In this document: in pieces, positions 8,800 through 17,953 of the stretch | Layout of the letters: every line of letters begins with the position of its first letter | Numbering within the stretch: the stretch's first letter is position 1 | Source: WFQV01 sp964611145 | GTDB taxonomy: Bacteria; Bacteroidota; Ignavibacteria; Ignavibacteriales; Melioribacteraceae | Assembly (NCBI GenBank): GCA_964611145.1 | Contig: CAZSYM010000012.1 | Location: forward strand, 1-63,279 | Reading direction: 5' to 3' | DNA length: 63,279 nucleotides | Position numbers and translations under genes: made by a program | Notes under the pieces: generated by a model | The model's input: only the letters and a program-made list of their open reading frames with translations | Databases searched by the model: none | What the model was told of the DNA's origin: nothing

Positions 8800-9275
8800 T
8801 TAAGAGTTTCCTGTTTTTTCTTGATTTCTTTTTCTTCTGTATTTGGTTCTACATAACCTTCGTTAGTATAACGGAGAAATTTAGAACCAGCCGTTGTTTG
8901 CTGTGGCGAATGCTGTGCCGGAGGAGGATTATAACGTTCTGTAAAAGTCGGCATAGGAGGCGCATAAGAAGACGCTCGGGCAGTTTGACGTTCCTCAGTT
9001 CTGTAATACGTCGGAGAAGGAGGTGGTCCGTAACCGGCACGCGAGGGATGTTCCTCAAACAGGGTTTTTCGCACACCGGTTTGCGTTGCCATACCGGCTT
9101 CCGTGGGTAAAGGCGTAGGTGCCACCAATTCTGCCGGAACTGCAGCCGGTTCTGCCGCTTTTTTAAAGCCTCGCCTCTCGCGTATTTTATAAAGGACATA
9201 CGCACCCACTGCCAAAATAAAAGTGGATATGGTTGCTACCAAAATAATGAACGAAAGTATTGGTATTAATTCCAT
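8790..9275 (-). CDS. Small single-pass membrane protein with Pro-rich cytoplasmic tail
   Basis: 161 residues. One transmembrane helix at about 5-30 is followed by a positive KIRERRGFKK stretch, which places the C-terminal 130 residues in the cytoplasm. That tail is rich in Pro, Ala, Thr and Gln and looks disordered, ending in a charged KEIKKKQETLKWR. No family is recognised. It is 33 nt downstream of the glycosyltransferase and overlaps the deacetylase-like gene. In position and topology it resembles the small accessory subunits (PgaD-like) of membrane polysaccharide synthases, but there is no sequence similarity I can point to. Confidence 0.75.
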   Translation of the reverse strand: MELIPILSFIILVATISTFILAVGAYVLYKIRERRGFKKAAEPAAVPAELVAPTPLPTEAGMATQTGVRKTLFEEHPSRAGYGPPPSPTYYRTEERQTARASSYAPPMPTFTERYNPPPAQHSPQQTTAGSKFLRYTNEGYVEPNTEEKEIKKKQETLKWR

Positions 9276-9308
9276 AATTACCTCTAATTTTAATATTAAA
9301 CTTCTATT

Positions 9309-10724
9309 TTATGCCGAAGCATTTTCTCCTTTTTCCAAACCAACTCTTTCCAACTTTCCCCACGTCATTTCTATACCTAAAAATTCTTCTATTGTTGCCA
9401 TAGCTTTTGTAACATCAACCATTAAAATAAAAAGCAAGCGGTAAATAAATGCATAAAACACCAAACGGAATTCTTCTTTCTCCACCGCCAAGCAATAAAC
9501 CGCCGCCATCATATCCAACGACATTATCCCTATCCACCAGAAAACAACCAAAGCAGACATATGGTAAAGGACACCAACTACCATGAAGAACAAGTTTGCA
9601 AAAATATTCATTGCAGGCCAAACCAATGCCTCGTAGAACATTGACCATAAAATAAGAGTATTATTAAAATTAATCGTAGGATTATAAATATGCTTTTTAT
9701 GTTTACGAATTGCTTGCAAGATTCCCCGCGTCCATCTATAACGCTGCTTCAATAATTGCATAAATTTTTCCGGTGCTTCGGTATAAGAAATAGCACGAGG
9801 TTCATATTCTACACGCCAACCTGCAGCCAAAATTTTAAGCGTCAAGTCAGCGTCCTCGGCAAAGGTATCACTTGAATAAAAACCTGCACTCCGTAAAGCG
9901 CTTTTCCGGAAAATTCCAATCGGTCCCGGAATAATATTAACCATCTTCAACAATCCTTGAGCAAAACGGGCAAGATTCAGCCCTTCAATATATTCAAGAG
10001 CTTGCAAGTCAGTAACAATTTTTCCTCTATTCAAAACTTTTACATTACCCGCCACAGCACCCACACTTGGATCTATAAAATGTCTTATCCCCATTTTTAA
10101 CGCATCCGGGGAAAGTTTAGAATCCCCATCCACACTCACACAAAAGTCTGCTTCCGAATACTGTATTCCCGCATTAAGCGCTTTGGATTTACCTCCATTA
10201 GGTTTATTTATTAGAGAAACTCTTATCATTCCCGACTTACCCTTATGATACCCAACTAGTTTGCTCGCTACCTCTGCCGTGTTATCGGTAGAACCATCAT
10301 TAACAATAATAACTTCATAATTGGGATAATCCAATTCTACAAGCGAGCGAACTGATTGTTCCACTACTTTTTCTTCGTTATATACGGGGACAATTATAGA
10401 AACAAACGGATAAAAAGGCGGATATTCTTTAACGGTATATTTGGTATTACTCAAATAAGCCAAAACTAAAATAGAAAAATATCTGAACAATAAAATAAAA
10501 AGGAAAATGACCAGAGCAACAGTAGAAGCATAAACAAACAAGCCACTAAAAGAAAGAACTGTCATCGGAAGTGTTATCAAAATAATAGCCAGAAATATCA
10601 CGGACAAAACGCCCGAGACAATAATCGTACGAATCTTTTCCCGCTTCTCGTTTCTTTTGGGAGGATCGATTTCCCTATTATCCAATAGAATCGTTGAACG
10701 CTGTATGTTACTTTGAATAGCCAT
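9309..10724 (-). CDS. Family 2 membrane glycosyltransferase (PgaC/hyaluronan-synthase-like polysaccharide synthase)
   Basis: 471 residues. Two N-terminal helices (about 33-58 and 62-92) precede the GT-A domain. Catalytic motifs are complete: VNDGSTD at 141-147, the DxD motif Asp199-Gly-Asp201, the acceptor motif Glu290-Asp-Ala-Asp293, and QRYRW at 327-331 typical of processive beta-glycan synthases. About four further helices follow. Such enzymes polymerise UDP- or GDP-sugars on the cytoplasmic face and extrude the chain; the sugar cannot be read from the sequence. No PilZ domain is attached. A sigma-54-like element lies about 25 nt upstream of the start. It is flanked by the TPR/beta-barrel gene and the small membrane protein, matching a synthase-dependent exopolysaccharide system. 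Confidence 0.92.
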   Translation of the reverse strand: MAIQSNIQRSTILLDNREIDPPKRNEKREKIRTIIVSGVLSVIFLAIILITLPMTVLSFSGLFVYASTVALVIFLFILLFRYFSILVLAYLSNTKYTVKEYPPFYPFVSIIVPVYNEEKVVEQSVRSLVELDYPNYEVIIVNDGSTDNTAEVASKLVGYHKGKSGMIRVSLINKPNGGKSKALNAGIQYSEADFCVSVDGDSKLSPDALKMGIRHFIDPSVGAVAGNVKVLNRGKIVTDLQALEYIEGLNLARFAQGLLKMVNIIPGPIGIFRKSALRSAGFYSSDTFAEDADLTLKILAAGWRVEYEPRAISYTEAPEKFMQLLKQRYRWTRGILQAIRKHKKHIYNPTINFNNTLILWSMFYEALVWPAMNIFANLFFMVVGVLYHMSALVVFWWIGIMSLDMMAAVYCLAVEKEEFRLVFYAFIYRLLFILMVDVTKAMATIEEFLGIEMTWGKLERVGLEKGENASA

Positions 10725-10747
10725 TTTTTCCTTATCTTTTTAATAAA

Positions 10748-10763
10748 AGCAAATAATTTGCCT
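10748..10763 (-). promoter_or_regulatory. Sigma-54-like promoter upstream of the glycosyltransferase
   Basis: On the minus strand the sequence reads AGGCAAATTATTTGCT, which keeps the invariant GG-N10-GC of a -24/-12 promoter and the TTGCT at -12; the TGGCACG half is weaker. The predicted start would leave a leader of about 13 nt before the ATG at 10724. A chance match is possible in AT-rich spacer DNA. Confidence 0.4.
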
Positions 10764-10843
10764 ATAATATAACATTTTATTTAAACCATTTCAATATAAA
10801 GAGTTATAAAGTATTCTTAAAGTATTTTACTAAAAGTGAAAAA

Positions 10844-13714
10844 TTAGTACATATTCCACCCAAGGGCAAGGTAAAAAGCTCCAGAACTATAACTATATTC
10901 TTCTCTAAAAGTACTACCCACAAAGGCATTAGCTTCTAAGTAAAAATTTTTCCAAAAATTATAGCGAAAGCGTGCATGTAATTCTCTAAGCACATAATCA
11001 TTTTCAGGGATATAACCTAATTTCCCAAGAATTTCAAATTTCCATATATTCCTGACAACCATTTCCCAACGTCCCCAAATAATATGTGCTAAGAAATTAT
11101 CTGGAGTATAATAATATGAACTAGCATTTTTAAAATCCCCAAAATAATACTCATATCCCGCAGAAAAATTCGGATGGAAAGCTTTTCCAATTTTCCCTCG
11201 GAAAAAATTACCATAGTTAACCGCCTCGTAGGTATTTTCTTCTGTCCATACAAAAACATAATCAGCACCTAAAATCAATCCTGTTCTAGCTTGAAATTCC
11301 CCAGTAAATCTAACATTGTTTGCCGGAATACGACGTGTTACCAATTCTGAAGAATAGAGAATTGCCGCACCGTCAGAGTGTAAATAACTCAAAGTTCCTT
11401 TCAGGGTTTTAAATGGTTTATACCAAACACTTGCATCCCATACAGGTTGATTTATCATTCCTTGCGAATAAATTTTTCCATAGCCTAAAACAACGTTTAA
11501 GTTTTCCATAGGGTAGACAAACAATTTACCTTCAGATACTGTAAATGGTACTTGATTAAAAAGATTTGCAAAAGCCCCCCGATAAATTACTCCTCCGATT
11601 CCCACTCTCTTAAGTATTCCCACCGAGGCAGTTAGTCCCCCATAATAATATTGAAAATTTAAATTATCATCGAAATAACTGGCAAAAGGCGTAACACTAG
11701 CAGAAGAAAAAACCTCATTAATAAGTATAGACCATGCTTTTCCCAATAAACCGACTTTTCTATATTCAGGAGGCAACCAATTTATTCTTTGTTCAATAAT
11801 ATATGATTTCGGGGCTTTGTCTTTCAAATCATAATAAATTTCCATCGCCATTTTATAATTATGCACCCGCGCATAAGCATCTCCCAAATAAAGTTCAATT
11901 TCCATATCATTTGGATCTTGAGCATAAAGTTTTTGTAACAATGGCAGGGCTTCCGCTGTATCTCCGCTCCAGAAAAGAGCTTTAGCTTTTTTCTTTTCCA
12001 CAGCCATATCATAATGTTCCGTTAAAACACTGTCGTAAATTGCTATAGCGTCCTTGTATCTATTGGCACAGAGGTAAACCTCTGCAAGTTCAAGTTCAAC
12101 ATTATCATTTTGAAAATGTTGCAGATATTCTTCATAATAAGGAATTGCATCGGGGCAATTTCCCGCTTTAACCATTTTACGCCCTACGTTAAGACTATCA
12201 ATATATGATTGTTCTTCGTCTCGTAGTCTCTGTTCCTCTATCATTTGCTTTAACTCTTCCACATCAGGATTCTTAGGATAAAAATATTCCGCTCGCTTGG
12301 CATATTCTTCGGCTTTATCCAAACTATCCTTTTGAAAATAAAGAGTTCCCAAAGCGACCAATGCATATTCATTTTTGGGTTCGACGGTTAAAACTTTTGT
12401 CAAATACTCCTTTGCCAAATCCAGATTTTGATTCATCCAGACATTTAATTGCCCTGCCAAAAGTAAATATTTGGGACGTTCGGAATTATAAGTCAGCACA
12501 GTATCCATCTGAGCAAGAGCCTCATGATATTTACCATCTAATGCCAAAACATGGGCATACACATATCTTGTTTCATAATCGTGGGGATTGTTTTGTAGAT
12601 ACTTTGCCAATATTTCTTCGGCTTCGGGATAAGCCTCGAGATTAGAATAATATTGGGCAACTTCGCGTGTAGCTTTTGGATTTAGGGAATCTTGTTGCAG
12701 CACATCCATTGCTTCCGCTATTTTTTCCTTATAATAAGTAGTTCGGGCATTAACAACTTCTTCCCATAAAGTATTAAAATACGCTTCTTCCTGGTGCTTA
12801 TCCTTTAATATCAACAACTGTTGATAGGCTTCCTCATATCTTTTAGCCTTCATTAGTTCTTCCACAAGGCGGAAGCGTACATCGTCGTTCTCGGGATTTT
12901 TCCATAGAATTCTATAATCTCTATCGATAGGATATTCTCTCCGTTTCACCCTATCATAATTTTGTTGATAAAGAGTAACATAACCTTCTCGTCGTGCTAA
13001 GTCCAAGCCATCTAAGGCTTCTTGGAAAAAGGGCTTAAAGCTCAATGCTTTTAAGAAAGCCTTTTCGGCAGTTTTATTTTTACCAAGCCACAAGGAAAAA
13101 TAACCGTAACGACTCCAAAGCCTCCAATCATCGGGGTAACGCTGTACATAAGTTTTAAGAATTTTTTCACCCTTTTTAATGTGCCCTGTTTTTGTTAAAA
13201 TAATTGTATAACGGATTATTTCATCAGGCGAAGCATTTTTATCTCTCGCCAAATATTTATCGTACCATTTCTCCGCCAATTCCCACTCCTCCATCCAACG
13301 ATATCGCCTTCCTATTTCCAAATAATTAAAGGGATTTCGAGGAGAAATTGCTATTTCCCTTTTGTATCCTTCTATTTCTCTTAAAAGGACAGCATACCAA
13401 ACTTCAATCGTTCGTGAAAGAGCCTTGCGAGCTGCAGTATAACTGCGGTTTAATTTCAACGCACGGCGATAATCAATCACAGCGTTAAAATACTGCTTAC
13501 GATTCTCAAAGCATAAGCCTCTTAAATAATATCCTTCAGGATTTCGAGGTGCCATTGAAACATATTTATTCAATAAATCGATTGCGTCTCCATATCGCCC
13601 ATTTTGCATATGTTTCAACGCTCCTCTTTTAAGCCCTTCCAATTCTCTTTGGGCATAAGAAACATTCAACAAAAGGAAAAACGAAAGAATCGTTATGTAT
13701 AAAGCATTTTTCAT
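10844..13714 (-). CDS. TPR / outer-membrane beta-barrel polysaccharide export protein (PgaA/PelB-like architecture)
   Basis: 956 residues. A signal peptide (about 1-21, ending SYAQ) is followed by tandem tetratricopeptide repeats up to about residue 650 (for example GYYLRGLCFENRKQYFNAVIDYRRALKL and ALVALGTLYFQKDSLDKAEEYAKRA). The C-terminal 290 residues alternate hydrophobic and polar residues as in an outer-membrane barrel, closing with FYLALGWNMY and its terminal aromatic. TPR plus C-terminal barrel is the architecture of PgaA and PelB, which guide a polymer through the periplasm and outer membrane. Its start overlaps the stop of the KaiC-like gene by one base (TAATG), so the two are coupled. 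There is no close match to either named protein, so I leave the symbol empty. Confidence 0.85.
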   Translation of the reverse strand: MKNALYITILSFFLLLNVSYAQRELEGLKRGALKHMQNGRYGDAIDLLNKYVSMAPRNPEGYYLRGLCFENRKQYFNAVIDYRRALKLNRSYTAARKALSRTIEVWYAVLLREIEGYKREIAISPRNPFNYLEIGRRYRWMEEWELAEKWYDKYLARDKNASPDEIIRYTIILTKTGHIKKGEKILKTYVQRYPDDWRLWSRYGYFSLWLGKNKTAEKAFLKALSFKPFFQEALDGLDLARREGYVTLYQQNYDRVKRREYPIDRDYRILWKNPENDDVRFRLVEELMKAKRYEEAYQQLLILKDKHQEEAYFNTLWEEVVNARTTYYKEKIAEAMDVLQQDSLNPKATREVAQYYSNLEAYPEAEEILAKYLQNNPHDYETRYVYAHVLALDGKYHEALAQMDTVLTYNSERPKYLLLAGQLNVWMNQNLDLAKEYLTKVLTVEPKNEYALVALGTLYFQKDSLDKAEEYAKRAEYFYPKNPDVEELKQMIEEQRLRDEEQSYIDSLNVGRKMVKAGNCPDAIPYYEEYLQHFQNDNVELELAEVYLCANRYKDAIAIYDSVLTEHYDMAVEKKKAKALFWSGDTAEALPLLQKLYAQDPNDMEIELYLGDAYARVHNYKMAMEIYYDLKDKAPKSYIIEQRINWLPPEYRKVGLLGKAWSILINEVFSSASVTPFASYFDDNLNFQYYYGGLTASVGILKRVGIGGVIYRGAFANLFNQVPFTVSEGKLFVYPMENLNVVLGYGKIYSQGMINQPVWDASVWYKPFKTLKGTLSYLHSDGAAILYSSELVTRRIPANNVRFTGEFQARTGLILGADYVFVWTEENTYEAVNYGNFFRGKIGKAFHPNFSAGYEYYFGDFKNASSYYYTPDNFLAHIIWGRWEMVVRNIWKFEILGKLGYIPENDYVLRELHARFRYNFWKNFYLEANAFVGSTFREEYSYSSGAFYLALGWNMY

Positions 13715-14985
13715 TACCCTAAGTATTTATTAAGAGGAAGGTAAAATGTATCCTCTTGAGATTTCTCCAATAACAACTCTTCCATAATATCTTCTGCTTT
13801 ATCAATCCCTTCGTTTACCTCCTTAAAATGAACCGTAACCGCTTCCAGCATTTTACTAAGCTGTTCAGTATTAGATGCCGGAAGATTTCTTGCAACTTTA
13901 TGCATCATTTCAATCAAACTTTCCGTTGTTCCTTTCAACTGAAGCACCAAAACTTTATTATCTACCACACAAATTTTCTCCTTTTTGGTAGTAGATTTTT
14001 TAATTGCATTGAGCAAATCCTCCTTGCCAAGCACTCGCGTAACTTCTGCCACCGGGTCCAATCGAAAAGCTATTACCTGAAATTTTTGCCCTGTACTCTT
14101 ATACAAAGCAATTTGATTATTTAATATTAGCATAAAATCGTTCTTATTATATGAAAGCGGCTGTCCCAAATTTTCGGAAGGTGGCTCGCTTTTCTTTACC
14201 TCCTCTATTGCTTTTTCAGCTTCCTTGACGGGACTATAGCTTGCCGTCTGCGAAATTGGAGGTTCTTTGGGTTCTGGCAAACGAAGAGTGACACCCTTAA
14301 AAGGTTCAATCAAATATTCTGCTGAAAACTGTCCTTCCGTATGTCCTACATTTGGAATAATTGTTGCAATGCCGCCATGGAATTTCCCATCTACCAAGTT
14401 CACGCTCTTTTTCAAATAGATTAAGCCAGTTACCTCATTCGTAAGGACATCAACAATTTCTTGGGCACGCTGTGTAGCTGGTTCGCCTAAAATAAACAAA
14501 CTTGTAATGTCTCTATCCTCTATTGCTTCCAAAGTATGAACAAATGCCTCTCTTAAAAGCGTTAAATTATTAAATCCAATGTAAGGCGTAAGTTCATCAA
14601 AAACAATTCTCGTAGGATTATAATGCCCTATGACAGTTATAATATCGTTTAAATATTCAACCAAATATCTGTCTGGGTCCCGAGTTTCGTATATTTCATT
14701 CGGTGGTGCTACTCTAACGACGATAATAAGGTTCTGATTCATATAGGACTGTATATCGAAGTTAATCGAAGCCGCTTGAATCATTAAATCCTTGGGTCGC
14801 ATATTGGTAAAATAGAGACAAACTTCATTGGACTTTGCGGCTTCCATTGCGAATTGTAAACCGATTAAGGTTCTTCCTGATTTTCGTGGGCCAATCAAAA
14901 TATAACTCCCACCTCGATAAATACCGCCCCAATTTTGATCAATCAACGGGAAACCCGATTGAATTAATTTTAATATTCCTGCCAT
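13714..14985 (-). CDS. KaiC/RAD55-like ATPase with degenerate GGDEF-like C-terminal domain
   Basis: 423 residues. Residues 1-235 follow the KaiC/GvpD/RAD55 RecA-like fold: FPLIDQNWGGIYRGGSYILIG, a P-loop GPRKSGRT at 32-39, and a Walker B RIVFDE with Asp130-Glu131. The P-loop lysine is replaced by Arg38, so nucleotide hydrolysis is doubtful. A Pro/Glu-rich linker (236-280) leads to residues 283-370, whose order (QKFQVIAFRLDPV, LGKEDLLNAIKK, KICVVDNKVLVLQL, then helix) resembles a GGDEF domain in which the signature loop has become VVDNK. That makes it a candidate signal-binding or scaffold domain, as the degenerate GGDEF of PelD is for c-di-GMP; the GGDEF reading is my inference. It lies directly upstream of, and overlaps, the TPR/barrel export gene. 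A sigma-54-like promoter precedes it. Confidence 0.75.
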   Translation of the reverse strand: MAGILKLIQSGFPLIDQNWGGIYRGGSYILIGPRKSGRTLIGLQFAMEAAKSNEVCLYFTNMRPKDLMIQAASINFDIQSYMNQNLIIVVRVAPPNEIYETRDPDRYLVEYLNDIITVIGHYNPTRIVFDELTPYIGFNNLTLLREAFVHTLEAIEDRDITSLFILGEPATQRAQEIVDVLTNEVTGLIYLKKSVNLVDGKFHGGIATIIPNVGHTEGQFSAEYLIEPFKGVTLRLPEPKEPPISQTASYSPVKEAEKAIEEVKKSEPPSENLGQPLSYNKNDFMLILNNQIALYKSTGQKFQVIAFRLDPVAEVTRVLGKEDLLNAIKKSTTKKEKICVVDNKVLVLQLKGTTESLIEMMHKVARNLPASNTEQLSKMLEAVTVHFKEVNEGIDKAEDIMEELLLEKSQEDTFYLPLNKYLG

Positions 14986-15016
14986 TTTCTCCTCATTCTG
15001 TTACCTTCCCTTTAGG

Positions 15017-15032
15017 TACAACAACCGTGCCA
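15017..15032 (-). promoter_or_regulatory. Sigma-54-like promoter upstream of the KaiC-like gene
   Basis: The minus strand reads TGGCACG-GTTG-TTGTA, identical to the -24 consensus TGGCACG with correct spacing to the -12 box, which is TTGT instead of TTGC. The -12 box is 32 nt upstream of the ATG at 14985, leaving a leader of about 20 nt with a GAGGAG ribosome site. The spacer 14986-15124 also holds a small TGAGAT-GAAA-ATCTCA hairpin and no gene. Confidence 0.45.
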
Positions 15033-15124
15033 AAGAAAAGAATCTATTTTATGTAAAATCAGCCATAAAAGGAAATATTGCTGTATCACTTTGAGATTTT
15101 CATCTCACAATTAAACATATTCAA

Positions 15125-16801
15125 TCACCGTTCGGAGAAATATCCCATTACAAAAACTGCAGTAGCATTTCCAACGATTGTAGGTTCATTGGTTAAATAA
15201 TCGTTTATATCATCGCGATAAATTACCGAGTCGGGTTGGAAAAATGCAAATCTATCTGGTGTAGCAAAATGAATTTTATAATCATCGAACACTTTCCTTT
15301 TGATTGGCCCAGCGGCAAAACCGCCTGGCAAATATCCATTCCGGAAATACGAAACTTGATGATGAAAATTTTTCGAATATTCTTTTCCTATTTTCGAAAT
15401 AAAACTCACTCCCCAGGGGTTGCGTCCCAAAACATAGTCTCTTTGAATACATGCTATAGTATCGTAATTACTTTCATTTGTCAAATTTTTCCAAAGGATT
15501 TGCTGAAGTGTAACTCCAAGAAGAGTAACATTTGTTCCCCATGTATAATCAGTCCCTTCGCCAAAAACATGGCTTGCACTCACCTTCTTGAAATGTTCAA
15601 GATTTTGTTTTAAATATTTCTTAAAAGAAGTATCAATACGAGCAAGTCTAAAATCCGCCAATGCGTTCACATCGCCCCAACTCCACCAATAATCTGCACC
15701 GGCTTCAGCAGCAAGTCTTTTCGCTTCGTCCAAAAGTTCCGGGCGTCGTGTGGTCATATAAAGTTCAACAGCCCCCAAAGCCAGTTTTCCTTTGTATTTA
15801 CTATCAATATACATCCCCGTACCGGTAGAATCAATATCTGGCACATGAGTCCTAACAGAAAAAATATTCTCTGCATCGGTCAAGCATTTTTCCGCATATT
15901 CAGGATAGTTAAAACGAATACGCCAAATTCTGGAAGCCAAAGCCATTGTAGCCGTATAAATACCTATCAAATTTTTCCCGATGCCCACGAAGGCAGGACG
16001 GTCGAATGTTAACGGGTCGTTTTCCGGAAGTCGCCAGCCTACGTCGTGGTCCCTTAAATCCTGTACCTGGGTAATTAATTTAAATTTCTTATACACTGCT
16101 CTTTGCAACCAATCCAATCCAACCTTTGCTTCAGCAAGAACATCGGGGACACCATCTTTATCGTCATCAAACCCAAATTTAATAGGGTCAAAATCGTATG
16201 CAAAAAGCAACATATATGTGGAAAAAGCCGTGGTGTTAAGAAATTTTATATAATCTCCCGCATCGTGCCAACCACCCGTTACATCATGTTTCTTGTTAAC
16301 TTTCTGCCCATTTATTATTAAGCTCGTGGCATCGGATTTATGGCATACCTCGTGGTAATAAGGTTTAGTGTACCCACATCTCTGGACTTTAAAAAATACC
16401 AAAAGTGAATCGACAATTGAGTTATAAATTCTTCCGCCTATTGAAAAAGAATAGGAACGTGCTTTTCCCACTTGTATAAAATATTTTCCTCGCTTCTTGA
16501 AAGCAGAGAAATCGCCACTATAAATATATTTGAATTTCCCACTTTTCCCATTCAGCCTCTTTAAGCTTCCGGAAAAGACGGGGCTTTCGCCATAAAAATT
16601 AAGTATTCGAAATTCTTTCCTTGAGAGTGGGGAGAGAGACATCACCACAAAATTTTTGACATCATCCGGTAAATATCCCACCTGGTTAGCGCGAACATAC
16701 ACTTTCTGCCGCCCAAATGTAGCATCGACGACAATAAACAATATGAGAATACCCAAAAATATTTTTAGCAAAGTTGGTTTACTTAGCGTGTACATTTTCA
16801 T
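15125..16801 (-). CDS. Glycoside hydrolase family 9 (endoglucanase-type) with N-terminal Ig-like domain
   Basis: 558 residues. Signal peptide or membrane anchor at about 8-30, then the cellulase N-terminal Ig-like domain (about 31-120, starting VYVRANQVGYLP), then the GH9 (alpha/alpha)6 barrel. The catalytic aspartates are in GGWHDAGDY (Asp180, base Asp183), and the proton donor is Glu539 in TNEPTIVGNA close to the C-terminus. VLGRNPWGVSF near 455 is also typical of GH9. These enzymes cut beta-1,4-glucans or related glycans. Many cellulose operons carry a glycanase (BcsZ, GH8); a GH9 next to a GT2 synthase, deacetylase-like and export gene suggests a trimming role on the locus's own polymer rather than plant-biomass use. 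It starts 21 nt after the epimerase gene, so it is probably co-transcribed with it. Confidence 0.9.
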   Translation of the reverse strand: MKMYTLSKPTLLKIFLGILILFIVVDATFGRQKVYVRANQVGYLPDDVKNFVVMSLSPLSRKEFRILNFYGESPVFSGSLKRLNGKSGKFKYIYSGDFSAFKKRGKYFIQVGKARSYSFSIGGRIYNSIVDSLLVFFKVQRCGYTKPYYHEVCHKSDATSLIINGQKVNKKHDVTGGWHDAGDYIKFLNTTAFSTYMLLFAYDFDPIKFGFDDDKDGVPDVLAEAKVGLDWLQRAVYKKFKLITQVQDLRDHDVGWRLPENDPLTFDRPAFVGIGKNLIGIYTATMALASRIWRIRFNYPEYAEKCLTDAENIFSVRTHVPDIDSTGTGMYIDSKYKGKLALGAVELYMTTRRPELLDEAKRLAAEAGADYWWSWGDVNALADFRLARIDTSFKKYLKQNLEHFKKVSASHVFGEGTDYTWGTNVTLLGVTLQQILWKNLTNESNYDTIACIQRDYVLGRNPWGVSFISKIGKEYSKNFHHQVSYFRNGYLPGGFAAGPIKRKVFDDYKIHFATPDRFAFFQPDSVIYRDDINDYLTNEPTIVGNATAVFVMGYFSER

Positions 16802-16822
16802 AAATCCTTCTAAAAATCAAGG

Positions 16823-17953
16823 TTACGGTTTCAAGCCTATCCCGGGATAATCAGTAAGAGATATTTTCCCATCTATAACCTTCACACCTTCAAAGGGATC
16901 ATTACTTATCAAAAGATTTCCGTCCAAATCCGCCCAGTCCACTTCAGGAGAGAGTTGAGCCGCAGCCGAAATTGCACAGGAGGTTTCCGTCATACATCCA
17001 ATCATCACTTTCATCCCCAATGAACGGGCAAGATTAAGCATCTTATGAGCTTCTCGCATACCTGTACATTTCATCAACTTAATGTTAATGCCTGAATAAA
17101 CGCCGTGAGCCTTCACAACGTCAGGAATCCTTTGTACAGCCTCATCCCCCATTGTTGGCAAAGGGCTATGCTCCGTCAGCCAAGCCATATCGTCAATCTG
17201 AGTTTTAGGCATAGGTTGTTCCACAAATTCCACATTTTTTTCTTTAAGCCAGTAAATCATATCCAAAGCATAATGCTTGTCTTTCCACCCTTGATTTACG
17301 TCCACACAAATCGGTTTATCCGTAACGGCACGGATTGTTTCAATCATTTGCTTATCCGTACCGCGTCCTAATTTAACCTTAAGAATTTTATACGGTGCCG
17401 CTTCCTTCACCTTTTGACGAACGACTTCTGGAGTATCAATACCGATAGTATAAGAAGTATAAGGAGTTTTTTTCGCGTCGTAACCCCAGATTTTATACCA
17501 TGGTTTTCCAAGCAATTTCCCTACCAAGTCGTAGAGAGCAATATCCACACTTGCTTTAGCGGCAGGATTACCCGGCGCTACAGAATCAACATATTCCAAA
17601 ATATCTTCCATCTGAAACGGGTCATTAAATTGGGAGAAATCCAATTTGCTTAAAAATTCCGTTGCGGTTTTATGAGATTCGCCCAAATACGGAGGCATGG
17701 AAGCTTCCCCGTAACCCGTAACACCTTCCCATTCCAATTTTGTAAGCATTACGGGGGTTGTGGTACGAGAATTTGTAGCAATAGTAAAAACGTGCTTTAA
17801 TTTTAACGTATAAGGTTTGAAACTGAAATTCAATTTTCCGTTGCCCATTTTACCTTTCTCTTCTTTTGAAAAAATATTTGCCGGGTTAAACAATGTAACT
17901 GCAGCACCGGCTGCAATGCTTTTAGCAATAAACTCTCTTCTTGATTGTTTCAT
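16823..17953 (-). CDS. Dipeptide (L-Ala-D/L-Glu) epimerase, enolase superfamily, Tat-exported
   Basis: 376 residues. The N-terminus SRREFIAKSIAAGAAVTLF is a twin-arginine signal, unusual for this otherwise cytosolic family, and predicts export. The enolase-superfamily barrel has the KxK motif Lys192-Val-Lys194, metal ligands Asp218 (CVDVNQGW), Glu245 (EQP) and Asp270 (MGDEA), the opposing lysine in NIKLMKCTG (292-298) and GCMTETS. This set fits the L-Ala-D/L-Glu epimerase branch, which epimerises murein dipeptides. Its start overlaps the NlpC/P60 gene stop by one base. The NlpC/P60-plus-epimerase pair matches the murein-peptide recycling pair YkfC-YkfB. Substrate could be another dipeptide. 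Confidence 0.88.
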   Translation of the reverse strand: MKQSRREFIAKSIAAGAAVTLFNPANIFSKEEKGKMGNGKLNFSFKPYTLKLKHVFTIATNSRTTTPVMLTKLEWEGVTGYGEASMPPYLGESHKTATEFLSKLDFSQFNDPFQMEDILEYVDSVAPGNPAAKASVDIALYDLVGKLLGKPWYKIWGYDAKKTPYTSYTIGIDTPEVVRQKVKEAAPYKILKVKLGRGTDKQMIETIRAVTDKPICVDVNQGWKDKHYALDMIYWLKEKNVEFVEQPMPKTQIDDMAWLTEHSPLPTMGDEAVQRIPDVVKAHGVYSGINIKLMKCTGMREAHKMLNLARSLGMKVMIGCMTETSCAISAAAQLSPEVDWADLDGNLLISNDPFEGVKVIDGKISLTDYPGIGLKP

